DNA of 64,000 nt from Pseudomonadota bacterium (GTDB lineage Bacteria > Pseudomonadota > Alphaproteobacteria > UBA828). The translations under genes and the position numbers were made by a program. Under the pieces are notes generated by a model that saw only the letters and a list, made by a program, of their open reading frames with translations, was not told the origin of the DNA and made no database searches. This document shows, piece by piece, positions 8,601 through 16,059 of this stretch. The stretch spans positions 19,773 through 83,772 of the forward strand of contig JAQBTG010000014.1 in the NCBI GenBank assembly GCA_027624955.1, written 5' to 3'. Every line of letters starts with the position of its first letter. Within the stretch, counting starts at the first letter, position 1.

Positions 8601-10166
8601 CACGGCGAGCGGCGTATCGTCGCCCATCGAGCCGACCGGTTCCTTGCCATCCTCCACCATCGGATGGAGGATCACCTCCAACTCCTCCATGGAGTAGCCG
8701 AATGTGCGCTGGCGATGGCGCAGTTCCTCAGCGGTGTAGGTCACCGGTTCCTTTTCCGAGCCGATCAGGCTGTCGATCTCGACGATCTTTTTGACCCACT
8801 CGCCGTAAGGGTGGCGCGCCGCCAGCATGTCCTTGAGTTCACGGTCGTGATAGAAGCGGCCTTCTTCCAATTGAACGCCGATCATTTCGCCCGGTCCCAG
8901 ACGGCCTTTTTCTATCACCTGGGCTTCGTCAATCGGCACCATGCCGGTTTCCGAGCCGACGACGAGAAGGCCGTCGGTGGTGACGGTATAGCGCAGCGGA
9001 CGAAGACCGTTGCGGTCCATGCTGGCGATGACCCAACGACCGTCCGACGCCGCCAGCGCCGCCGGCCCGTCCCATGGTTCGATCACGCAATTGCAATAGG
9101 CGAAGAGGTCGCGATGCGCTTGCGGCATATGCGGGCGGTGCGACCAGGATTCGGGCACCACCATGCACTGCGCCGCGGGCATCGGCCGCCCGGCGTGCAC
9201 CAAGGCCTCGATGACCGAATCGAGGGCCATGGAATCGGAGGCATCGGGCTCTATGAGCGGGAAAATCTCGTCATTATATTCTTCGAACACCTCGCTCGCC
9301 GCACGCGTCTCGTGGCTCTTCATCCAATTGGAGTTGCCCTTGATGGTGTTTATTTCGCCGTTATGGGCAAGCATGCGGAAGGGCTGCGCGAGGCGCCAAG
9401 TGGGGAAGGTGTTGGTCGAATAGCGCTGATGAAAAATAGCGAAATTCGAGACAAAACGCTGGTCTAGCAAATCGGGATAGAAGGCGGTGAGCTGCTCGGC
9501 CAGGAACATGCCCTTATAGACCACCGTGCGGCAGCTCAAAGAGCAGATGTAGAATTCCTTGATATGGTGCTCGAGGACGATTTTCTCGATGCGCCGGCGG
9601 ATGATGTAGAGGTCGATTTCGAATTGATTCTCATCGACGCCGCGATCGTTGGAGATCATCACTTGCTCGATCTCGGGGCGCGTGGCGTTGGCTTTTTCAC
9701 CGATCACCGCATAGTCGATGGGCACCTGGCGCCAGCCGTAAATGCCGTGGCCGAAGCGTAGAATCTCGCTCTCGACGATACCGCGCGAGGTTTCCTGCGC
9801 GCCCATATCGGTCTTCGGCAGAAAGATCATGCCGAGCGCCAGGCGGCCTTCCTTGGGCCGATGGCCAGTATCTTCGACATGCTCCTTGAAAAAATCCTGA
9901 GGGATTTGGAGATGGATGCCGGCGCCGTCGCCGGTCTTGCCGTCGGCGTCGACGGCGCCGCGGTGCCACACCGCCTTGAGCGCCGCAATGCCGGCTTCGA
10001 CCACATCACGCCGCGGTTTGCCGTCGAGCGATGCGATCAAGCCAACGCCGCAGGAATCACGCTCGTCCGCCGCGCGGTACAGGCCATCGCGTTCCAGGCG
10101 CTCGGCATTGTCGCGCCAGTTGGCGATAAATTGGCTGCCGCTTTCGTGCTTGGCTTGCTGTGCCAT
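5622..10166 (-). CDS. gltB: Glutamate synthase (NADPH) large subunit
   Basis: This 1514-residue alpha subunit of GOGAT transfers the amide of glutamine to 2-oxoglutarate, giving two glutamates. After a propeptide of about 38 residues the sequence reads ERDSCGVGLIASL. Cys39 is the expected N-terminal nucleophile of the class II glutaminase once processed. The order is glutaminase domain, central domain, FMN-binding synthase domain, and a C-terminal GXGXG beta-helix (GNTVLYGATAGKLFAAGQAGERF region). The 3Fe-4S cysteines are in CHSNTCPVGIC near residue 1143. The start at 10166 has an AAGGGG ribosome-binding site; the frame extends upstream into gltD. It lies 13 bases after gltD, so the two form one operon. 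Confidence 0.96.
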   Translation of the reverse strand: MAQQAKHESGSQFIANWRDNAERLERDGLYRAADERDSCGVGLIASLDGKPRRDVVEAGIAALKAVWHRGAVDADGKTGDGAGIHLQIPQDFFKEHVEDTGHRPKEGRLALGMIFLPKTDMGAQETSRGIVESEILRFGHGIYGWRQVPIDYAVIGEKANATRPEIEQVMISNDRGVDENQFEIDLYIIRRRIEKIVLEHHIKEFYICSLSCRTVVYKGMFLAEQLTAFYPDLLDQRFVSNFAIFHQRYSTNTFPTWRLAQPFRMLAHNGEINTIKGNSNWMKSHETRAASEVFEEYNDEIFPLIEPDASDSMALDSVIEALVHAGRPMPAAQCMVVPESWSHRPHMPQAHRDLFAYCNCVIEPWDGPAALAASDGRWVIASMDRNGLRPLRYTVTTDGLLVVGSETGMVPIDEAQVIEKGRLGPGEMIGVQLEEGRFYHDRELKDMLAARHPYGEWVKKIVEIDSLIGSEKEPVTYTAEELRHRQRTFGYSMEELEVILHPMVEDGKEPVGSMGDDTPLAVLSRQYRGMQHFFRQNFSQVTNPPIDSLREYGVMSLKTRLGNLGNMFGESAAQTDILLLNSPVLTNAEFAAMHRYMGDKAAWVDCTFEAGEGHNELTEAMIRIRREAEDAVRGGAVHLVLSDENTSSDRAAVPMILAAGGVHSHLVRQKLRTFTSINVHSGECLDVHYFAVLIGVGATTVNAYLAQESIADRQARGLFGNLSLDECCQRYRAAVDAGLLKILSKMGISVLGSYRGAYNFEAVGLSRALVAEFFPGMSSRISGIGLSGIKERVLKLHYRAHEGTRTTLPVGGLYKARSSGEVHAFDGRLIHMLQHAVASDSFATYKKYSAGVTDMPPVHVRDLLDFKRHGEPIAVEEIESITEIRKRFMSGSMSHGALSREAHETLAIAMNRIGAASCSGEGGEDPSRYEPRANGDNASSAVKQIASGRFGVTAEYLNRCREIEIKMAQGAKPGEGGQLPGFKVTEEIARLRCATPGVTLISPPPHHDIYSIEDLAQLIYDLKQINPQARVSVKLVAESGIGTVAAGVAKAKADIILISGHDGGTGAAAQSSLKYAGVPWEMSLAEINQVLTLNRLRHTTTLRVDGGIKTGRDVVIAAMLGAEEFGIGTASLVAMGCILVRQCHSNTCPVGICTQDEALRAKFGGSPEKVVNLFSFIAEEVREILASLGARTLNEIVGRSDLLRQVSRGSRDLDDLDLNPILVQADPGGFARTSTREGRNEVPESLDEQMIRDAGNALEVPEKMQLAYTVRNTDRAIGAKLSSHLTRRFGMTGLSPNYFTVRMRGAAGQSLGAFAVQGLKLEVIGEANDYVGKGLSGGTISLRLATSSPLISNENAIIGNTVLYGATAGKLFAAGQAGERFCVRNSGASAVVEGCGSNGCEYMTGGVAVILGPVGDNFAAGMTGGMAFVYDTDGSFEHRVNADSVIWQRIQSRYWEGVCRDLVREHYSETQTRFAERLLADWTLESGKFWQICPKEMISRIEHPLSDEASAQSA

Positions 10167-10179
10167 CGTCCGCCGCCCC

Positions 10180-11604
10180 TTAAACCGCTTGCGCCAGCGG
10201 CATGGCGCCGGCGCCGATATAGCGGTGAATGGCGGCCGCCGCATCGCGCCCATCTTTGATCGCCCAGACGACGAGCGAGGCGCCGCGCACGATATCGCCG
10301 GCGGCAAAGACGCCGTCGAGATTGGTCATCATCGAACGCCAGTCGACCTTGACCGAGCCCCAGCGCGTTATCTCGAGCTCCGGCGCGTCGAACAGCACCG
10401 GCAAATCCTCTGGATCGAAACCAAGTGCCTGGATCGCGAGATCAGCGAGCAGGGTGTGGCTCGAGCCGGCAATCGGCTGCGGCGTCTGACGGCCGGACGC
10501 ATCGGCCACACCGAGATGGATGTGCACCGCGCGCACCCCCGCCACAGCATCTTCGCCGACAAAGGCTTCGGGCGCCGATAGCCAGGCGAACGAGACGCCC
10601 TCTTCCTCGGCATGGGTGACCTCTTGCAGCGAGCCCGGCATGTTGGCCCGGTCACGGCGGTAGAGGCAGGTGACGGATTTAGCCTTTTGGCGGATTGCCG
10701 TGCGCACGCAATCCATCGCCGTATCGCCGCCGCCGATAACCACGACATTCTTGCCGGCGGCATTCAAGGTGCCGTCGTCGAATTCCGGCACTGCATCGCC
10801 CAGCCCCTTGCGGTTGCTCGCGGTGAGATAATCCATCGCCTTGAAGATGTTATCGAGGCCAACGCCGGGCACCTTGATCTCGCGCGCCGCGTAGGCGCCG
10901 GTGGCGATCAGTACGGCATCGTGGCGGGCGCGGAGATCGGCCAGCGTGGCATCGCGGCCGACTTCGAATTGCAGATGGAATTCGACGCCGCTTTCGATCA
11001 GTAAATTGGCGCGCCGCTCGACGATATGTTTTTCCAGTTTGAAATTCGGAATGCCGTAGATCAGCAGCCCGCCGATGCGGTCGTAACGATCATAGACATG
11101 CACCTGATAGCCCTGCTGGCGCAGCATTTCCGCAGCCGCCAAGCCGCCCGGCCCGGCGCCGATAATGCCCACCGATTCAGGCCGCTCAACCGTCGGGCGG
11201 ACCGCCTTGACCCAACCCTCGGCAAACGCGGTGTCGGTGATATAGCGCTCGACAGCACCGATGGTGACCGACTCGAACCCCTTCTCGATCACGCAATTGC
11301 CTTCACACAGCAAATCCTGCGGGCAGATGCGGCCACAAATCTCGGGAAAATTATTGGTCGCCGAAGAGATCTCATAGGCCTCTTGCAGGCGCCCAGCGGC
11401 GGTCAACATGAGCCAGTCGGGGATATTGTTCTGAACTGGACAATGGATTTGACAGAACGGTACGCCGCATTGCGAGCAACGCGAGGCCTGCTCCAATGCA
11501 CTCCCAGGCACGTAGTCGCGATAGACCTCATTCCAGTCTTCGCGGCGCTCCTTGGGATCGCGCTTGTCCGGCCGTTTAGCCGCAATATCGACGAATTTAA
11601 GCAT
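10180..11604 (-). CDS. gltD: Glutamate synthase (NADPH) small subunit
   Basis: This 474-residue beta subunit carries FAD and passes electrons from NADPH to the large subunit. The N-terminal cysteines (CSQCGVPFCQIHCPVQNNIPDW, then CGRICPQDLLCEGNC) bind the two low-potential 4Fe-4S clusters. GIIGAGPGGLAAAEML is the FAD dinucleotide fold, and VVIGGGDTAMDCVRTA is the NADPH fold. The C-terminus has the GD-type FAD motif VFAAGDIVRGASLVVWAI. The start at 11604 gives the usual MLKFVDIAA-type beginning; the upstream 37 codons look non-coding. It is the first gene of the gltD-gltB operon, with a long AT-rich leader that contains an inverted repeat (11733-11759). Confidence 0.95.
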   Translation of the reverse strand: MLKFVDIAAKRPDKRDPKERREDWNEVYRDYVPGSALEQASRCSQCGVPFCQIHCPVQNNIPDWLMLTAAGRLQEAYEISSATNNFPEICGRICPQDLLCEGNCVIEKGFESVTIGAVERYITDTAFAEGWVKAVRPTVERPESVGIIGAGPGGLAAAEMLRQQGYQVHVYDRYDRIGGLLIYGIPNFKLEKHIVERRANLLIESGVEFHLQFEVGRDATLADLRARHDAVLIATGAYAAREIKVPGVGLDNIFKAMDYLTASNRKGLGDAVPEFDDGTLNAAGKNVVVIGGGDTAMDCVRTAIRQKAKSVTCLYRRDRANMPGSLQEVTHAEEEGVSFAWLSAPEAFVGEDAVAGVRAVHIHLGVADASGRQTPQPIAGSSHTLLADLAIQALGFDPEDLPVLFDAPELEITRWGSVKVDWRSMMTNLDGVFAAGDIVRGASLVVWAIKDGRDAAAAIHRYIGAGAMPLAQAV

Positions 11605-11987
11605 ATAGCGCCCGCTAGCCTCTGTTGTCGCGGTGACTGGTTTTTTGGTGAAGCAGCCGGCAATTCTCTCCAGGCGCCGCATATGGACCGGCAATCTAGC
11701 GGAGAAATTGAGCAAATGCGAGAAAAAACAGAATCTAAGTCAGAAATGCTGACTTAGATGGGCCGTTCGGCCACCAGTAATTAAAATCATTAAAATCAGA
11801 AAAATTAGATTTCGCGATTTTAGTCCGTTTCTATGACTGTTTCATATGCAGGCCAAATTCGGACACACCATAATTTACCCCACGCGAACTATGTGCGAAT
11901 TACCAATTATCCTTAGAGTACAATGTGATATAACCGTTCAGCACAAGAATTTCCGCTGAAATTTATTACACACAGGCTATTTGCATC
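11605..11987. other. Divergent AT-rich intergenic region between gltD and uppP
   Basis: This stretch of 383 bases lacks a convincing gene and is clearly richer in A and T than its neighbours. It must hold the promoters of gltD (leftward) and uppP (rightward). It contains the perfect inverted repeat at 11733-11759, and beside it a second small palindrome, GGCCG-TT-CGGCC, at 11761-11772. No sharp -35/-10 pair could be picked out. Confidence 0.6.
11733..11759 (-). promoter_or_regulatory. Perfect 11-bp inverted repeat in the gltD leader (operator or attenuator)
   Basis: ATCTAAGTCAG and CTGACTTAGAT are exact reverse complements around the five-base loop AAATG. The site lies about 130 bases upstream of the gltD start. 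Read on the gltD strand, the second arm is followed within four bases by a run of six T, as in an intrinsic terminator. It could be a dimeric repressor operator or an attenuator; the stem is only about 36% GC. Confidence 0.45.
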
Positions 11988-12806
11988 GTGCTGTTGTTGC
12001 ACATTGTCATTTTGGCGATCGTCCAGGGTATCTCCGAGTTTTTGCCGGTCAGCTCCTCGGGGCATCTTGTCTTGCTGCCGCATTTGGCCGGCTGGCAGGA
12101 CCAGGGCAGTAATATCGATATTGCTGTCCATGTCGGCACGCTAGGCGCGGTGCTGGTCTATTTTTGTCGCGATATTTGGGCGATTCTGGCGGGCTTCGCC
12201 GGCGGTCGGCGGCCGGAGCGCAGGGCCGGACGGGCCCTCGGCATCCACCTGTTGGTTTCCCTGCCGCCGGTGCTCGTGGCCGGCGCCCTGCTGGTCACGT
12301 TCGCCCCAGATCTATTCCGCTCTTCCCTGATCGTTGCCTGGACCATGCTCATTTTCGGCGTGCTGTTGTGGATCGCCGACCGCGTCGGCATGACGGTGCG
12401 GCGGATCGAGCATATGACCATTGGCAGCGCCTTCATCATCGGCGCGGCGCAGGTCCTGGCGCTGGTGCCCGGCACCAGCCGCTCCGGTATCACCATGACG
12501 GCAGCGCGCTTTTTAGGATTCGAGCGCGGTGAAGCAGCACGGTTTTCGATGCTGATGTCGATTCCGGTAATTGTCGCGGCAGGCGCGGTGGCGGCGCGCG
12601 ATATGGTGCAATCGGGCGAGCCGATCATCACGGGAGACGCCGGCCTCGCGGCCGCGATTGCGTTCGTGACGGCGCTGTTCTCGATCGCGGTGTTAATGTT
12701 CATGTTGAAGCGTGTGAGCTTCACACCGTTCGTCATCTATCGCCTGTTTCTAGGCGTCGTGTTGCTGGTGCTTTACTACGGCTTCGACTGGTCGTTCGGC
12801 GCCTAG
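11988..12806 (+). CDS. uppP: Undecaprenyl-diphosphatase (UppP/BacA)
   Basis: This 272-residue integral membrane enzyme removes a phosphate from undecaprenyl pyrophosphate, so that the lipid carrier can be reused for peptidoglycan and O-antigen synthesis. The two signature motifs are present: QGISEFLPVSSSGH at residues 13-26, with the catalytic Glu17 and His26, and PGTSRSGITM near residue 161. Most of the rest is hydrophobic helices. The start is a GTG. The last codons run directly into repeat family A, whose terminal CTAG supplies the TAG stop codon. Confidence 0.94.
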   Translation: MLLLHIVILAIVQGISEFLPVSSSGHLVLLPHLAGWQDQGSNIDIAVHVGTLGAVLVYFCRDIWAILAGFAGGRRPERRAGRALGIHLLVSLPPVLVAGALLVTFAPDLFRSSLIVAWTMLIFGVLLWIADRVGMTVRRIEHMTIGSAFIIGAAQVLALVPGTSRSGITMTAARFLGFERGEAARFSMLMSIPVIVAAGAVAARDMVQSGEPIITGDAGLAAAIAFVTALFSIAVLMFMLKRVSFTPFVIYRLFLGVVLLVLYYGFDWSFGA

Positions 12807-12909
12807 AGCAAATCCCGAGCAGGTGGAATCACCTGCGACGACGCATTTGCTTCAATTGTAAAGAGATAGAGCGTGCCGGGTGAGGGCAAGCGAACCTGAC
12901 ATGCTCTAG
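12803..12909 (+). repeat. Dispersed 107-bp MITE-like repeat, family A, copy 1
   Basis: The element is bounded by the 8-base terminal inverted repeat CTAGAGCA / TGCTCTAG and contains an internal hairpin, GCAGGTG-GAAT-CACCTGC. The reverse complement of 44547-44653 matches it along all 107 bases with one difference (GAGGGC against GAGCGC). It lies between the convergent uppP and NDUFA9-like genes and overlaps the uppP stop codon. It has no coding capacity. Confidence 0.88.
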
Positions 12910-12917
12910 ATGTCTGT

Positions 12918-13937
12918 TCAGGAATGCGCCTCAGCGCTCGAATCCGTGCGCGCACGGCGAAAGCGGTGCAGATAGGTTGGCAGGATCATTTCTGCCGGGC
13001 TCGCCGCGATGCCAAGATCGCCGAGCGTCAGCGCGCCCTCTGCCACCACATTGTCCGCACGCAGCATCTTTGCTTGATCCACTGAAAACGGTGGTTCGGG
13101 CAGGAACTGCGCCAAGAAGCCAAGGACATCGGCGGCGATATAGGGAACCGGCACGAGCAGGCGCTTATAGTGGGTTTCGCGCGCCACCAATTCCATCAAT
13201 TCGCGGAAGCTGTATATCGTCGGCCCGCCTAATTCATAGGTCTTGCCGTCACATTCGCCTGAACCACTGCTCAGTACGCGCTCCACGGCATGCCCGACGT
13301 CGCTCACATGCACTGGCTGCATACGCGTTGTTCCGGCCTCGATTTCGGGGATTAGATAAAGCCCTTCGATGCGGAATTTGGGCCGCTGGCGAATCTTGAA
13401 GAACACCGGAAGGAATGGAGAAATTCGCGCCAATGCGCTGAATTTATTAAAAAAATTATCCTCCGGACCGAACATGACTGCGGGCCGGAGGATCGTCGCC
13501 CGCGGGAAAGCCGCGCGCAACGCCTGCTCGCCTGCAGCTTTGCTGCGGGCGTAGGCTGAATTGGCCCCGGCGTCGGCGCCGATAGCGGAAATATGGACCA
13601 GTCTATTGACGCCGGCTGCCGCCGCGGCGCGGGCAATGCGACCGGGCGCGCGCGCATGGACTTCGGCGAAGCGCTGGCGCCCGCGTTGCACCAGAATGCC
13701 TGATAAATTCACCACTTCGCTTGCGCCCTCGATGGCGCGCGCCACCGATACATCGTCGCGCACATTGGCCTGGATCAAGGCGATCTGTCCGACGTCGCCC
13801 ATGGGACGCAGAAATCCGGCGAATTCCGGACGCCGCACCGCGACCCGTATGCGTGCACCGTCCTGCGCCAATTTTTGGATCAGGTGACGGCCGAGAAATC
13901 CAGAACCGCCAAAAACCGTCACAACGCGTTTGCTCAT
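12918..13937 (-). CDS. Complex I NDUFA9-like NAD(P)-binding protein (atypical SDR)
   Basis: This 339-residue protein has an N-terminal Rossmann fold, VVTVFGGSGFLGRHL, with the GGSGFLG nucleotide-binding pattern at residues 10-16. It also has the VVNLSGIL, ISAIGADAGANSAYARSKAAGE and RPAVMFGPEDNFFN segments typical of the NDUFA9 / NmrA-like branch. In that branch the active-site Tyr-X3-Lys (YARSK) is kept. Bacterial members often sit apart from the nuo operon. A role in complex I assembly or quinone-related metabolism is inferred from family name only; catalytic activity is unproven. It is convergent with uppP across repeat A. Confidence 0.8.
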   Translation of the reverse strand: MSKRVVTVFGGSGFLGRHLIQKLAQDGARIRVAVRRPEFAGFLRPMGDVGQIALIQANVRDDVSVARAIEGASEVVNLSGILVQRGRQRFAEVHARAPGRIARAAAAAGVNRLVHISAIGADAGANSAYARSKAAGEQALRAAFPRATILRPAVMFGPEDNFFNKFSALARISPFLPVFFKIRQRPKFRIEGLYLIPEIEAGTTRMQPVHVSDVGHAVERVLSSGSGECDGKTYELGGPTIYSFRELMELVARETHYKRLLVPVPYIAADVLGFLAQFLPEPPFSVDQAKMLRADNVVAEGALTLGDLGIAASPAEMILPTYLHRFRRARTDSSAEAHS

Positions 13938-14056
13938 ACCGTCGCCGCTTTCATGATGAAGCTCCTACTTAGGATACTTCAGGCCCGGCTGCCAGCGGAA
14001 ATCAAGCCGGCGATTCGGGTTGACAGGCTGAAACCACCCGGCTACCCAAGACCGGG

Positions 14057-14671
14057 ATGGCCATACATTTGCATATCAATGATTTACCGCCGGGTCTCGC
14101 CTTCGGCGACAGCGTCGCGATCGACAGCGAGGCCATGGGCCTTCAGCCGCATCGCGACCGCCTCTGCGTGGTGCAGATGTCGCGCGGCGACGGTGATTGC
14201 CATCTCGTGCATTTTCTGCCGCCCGGTGATTATTCAGCGCCCAATCTGAAGGCCATTCTCGGCGATCCCAAGGTGCTCAAATTGTTTCATTTCGGGCGCT
14301 TCGACGTGGCCATCCTCGAACGCTATCTCGGCGTCACGTGCCAGCCCGTCTATTGCACCAAAATTGTGTCCAAACTGGTGCGCACCTATACCGACCGTCA
14401 CGGCCTCAAGGATCTGTGCCGCGAGTTGCTCGGTGTCGAATTGTCTAAGCAGCAGCAGTCCTCGGACTGGGGCGCGGCGGAACTGACCCCCGAGCAACAA
14501 ACCTATGCCGCGTCCGATGTTCTCCACTTGCATGATATCAAAAATATTCTCGATCGCATGTTGGCCCGCGAAGGGCGCACCGAAATAGCCCAGGCCTGCT
14601 TCGATTTTCTGCCCCATCGCGCGCGCCTCGATCTCGCCGGGTGGGACGAGGTCGACATCTTTCACCACTAG
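14057..14671 (+). CDS. RNase D-like 3'-5' exonuclease (DEDDy), short form
   Basis: This 204-residue protein consists of the DnaQ-like exonuclease domain alone, without the HRDC domains of full-length RNase D. Exo I is AIDSEAMGL (Asp23, Glu25), Exo II is in the LFHFGRFD segment, and Exo III is QQTYAASDVLHL with the DEDDy tyrosine and final Asp. The metal ligands are therefore complete. Short proteins of this kind are widespread in alphaproteobacteria, often just upstream of kdsD and lptC; here purM intervenes on the other strand. A TTGACA hexamer at 14020 ends only about 30 bases before the ATG and there is no clear ribosome-binding site, so a very short leader is possible. Confidence 0.88.
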   Translation: MAIHLHINDLPPGLAFGDSVAIDSEAMGLQPHRDRLCVVQMSRGDGDCHLVHFLPPGDYSAPNLKAILGDPKVLKLFHFGRFDVAILERYLGVTCQPVYCTKIVSKLVRTYTDRHGLKDLCRELLGVELSKQQQSSDWGAAELTPEQQTYAASDVLHLHDIKNILDRMLAREGRTEIAQACFDFLPHRARLDLAGWDEVDIFHH

Positions 14672-14689
14672 GCCACGCGACGTCTAAGC

Positions 14690-14706
14690 CGCGCCTAAAC
14701 GGCGCG
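14690..14706. terminator. Hairpin between convergent RNase D-like gene and purM
   Basis: CGCGCC and GGCGCG pair around TAAAC in the 40-base gap between two convergent genes. No T-run follows, so it is a weak terminator candidate. Confidence 0.35.
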
Positions 14707-14711
14707 ATGAT

Positions 14712-15836
14712 TCAGCGTATCATCTCAATCCCGGCCGGCTCGATTTTAACGTGTCCGGCGCGGCCATCGCTGACATAGCCGATGCGTTGGCAGGCCTTGC
14801 CATGGCCGCGGATGATGTCCAGCACCTGCGCCTCGGCTTCCGGGCGAAGCACCAAGCAAAAGCCGATGCCCATATTGAACACGTGATACATCTCCATCGC
14901 GGCGGCGCCGGTGATGCGCTCGATCAGCCCAAACAACGGCGGCACAGGCGGTAGATCGTCAATGACAAAGCTCACATCGGCCTTGACGCGGGTGAGGTTC
15001 AAAAACCCATCGCCGGTGATGTGGATCAACGCGCCGACATCGTCGACGCGGTCGAGAATATCGAGCGCTTCGGCAACATAAATATAGGTTGGCCGCAGCA
15101 ACTCCTCGCCAACGCTACAGCCGAGTTCGTCGAGATGGGTTGTGGCGTCATAGCCGGCGACCTCAAACAGCGCTCGGCGCGCCAAGCTGAGGCCATTGCT
15201 GTGAATGCCGTTGCTCGTGATACCGATAATGACGTCTCCGGCTCGCACCGTCTCACCGAGGTTTACCTTGTCGAGATCAACGCGGCCAATCGCAGTGCCG
15301 GCGAGGTCGAACCCGAGCCCCGGCGCATGACCTTTGATAATGTCCTTGAGCTGAGCGATTTCACCGCCCGAAATGGAAATATTGGACTGCCGGGCGCCTT
15401 CCGCCAGGCCCGCGCCGATCGCTTCCAGCATATCTGGTTGGGCGCTTTCCACGGCCACATAGTCGACCATGCTGAGCGGCGTGGCGCCGACACAAATCAG
15501 ATCATTGACGTTCATCGCCACGCAATCGATGCCCACTGTGTCGTATTTTCCGAGCATTTGCGCGATCAACGCCTTGGAGCCGATACCATCGGTGCAAATA
15601 GCGATTCCCATGCCGGCCACGTCGATGACGTTGGCGAAATAGCCGAGGTCGAGCTGGACTGGCGCATCGCTCAAGGTCCATGTCGATTTGATATGTTCGA
15701 CCAGCCGCCCAAGTCCGGCCTCCGCTTGATCGCTACTAACCCCGGAGGCCGCATAGCCTGGAGAAATGGGGTTGGTAGAATCGGGGCCGGAAGAGTTCGA
15801 TCCGGATTTAGATTTATTTTGACGCGCCGCAGCCAT
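14712..15836 (-). CDS. purM: Phosphoribosylformylglycinamidine cyclo-ligase
   Basis: AIR synthetase of 374 residues, the fifth step of purine synthesis: ATP-dependent ring closure of FGAM to AIR. Visible family features are YAASGVSSDQAEAGLGRLVEHIKST at the N-terminus, GIGSKALIAQMLGKYDTVGIDCVAMNVNDLICVGATPL (the ATP/metal core), ISGGEIAQL, ITSNGIHSNGLSLAR and ITGDGFLNLTRV. The start at 15836 is the nearest ATG before the conserved region; it adds a Ser/Asn-rich tail of about 25 residues, and the ribosome-binding site is weak. Its common partner purN is not beside it. It lies in opposite orientation between the RNase D-like gene and kdsD. Confidence 0.94.
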   Translation of the reverse strand: MAAARQNKSKSGSNSSGPDSTNPISPGYAASGVSSDQAEAGLGRLVEHIKSTWTLSDAPVQLDLGYFANVIDVAGMGIAICTDGIGSKALIAQMLGKYDTVGIDCVAMNVNDLICVGATPLSMVDYVAVESAQPDMLEAIGAGLAEGARQSNISISGGEIAQLKDIIKGHAPGLGFDLAGTAIGRVDLDKVNLGETVRAGDVIIGITSNGIHSNGLSLARRALFEVAGYDATTHLDELGCSVGEELLRPTYIYVAEALDILDRVDDVGALIHITGDGFLNLTRVKADVSFVIDDLPPVPPLFGLIERITGAAAMEMYHVFNMGIGFCLVLRPEAEAQVLDIIRGHGKACQRIGYVSDGRAGHVKIEPAGIEMIR

Positions 15837-16059
15837 CAAATTGATCCACTTGCTATTTTGTTTCCCGACGCCAAATAGGTGTTTGAACGGGCGCTGCACG
15901 CTACTCAACTTGCGAGGACGGTGCAACAGATCGCCAATCCGGTCTATCGCGCCGTCGGCGCGCCGTGCGATTATGCATTGTAAGCGCCATTTTCTCGATC
16001 GCCAGCAACGAATATTCGGTTAAATTTTCCGCGGAAGCGAGTATGTTCCAAGCAATTAG

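Noticed and set aside
8664..9467. 267-codon plus-strand frame inside gltB
   Set aside because: Antisense to the conserved glutaminase domain; composition fits a shadow.
11026..11757. 243-codon plus-strand frame over gltD and its leader
   Set aside because: Antisense to conserved gltD motifs; its end in the leader hairpin is accidental.
14020..14048. TTGACA with a TACCCA -10 directly before the RNase D-like gene as proof of a leaderless mRNA
   Set aside because: The -10 hexamer matches poorly, so only the possibility is mentioned in the gene entry.
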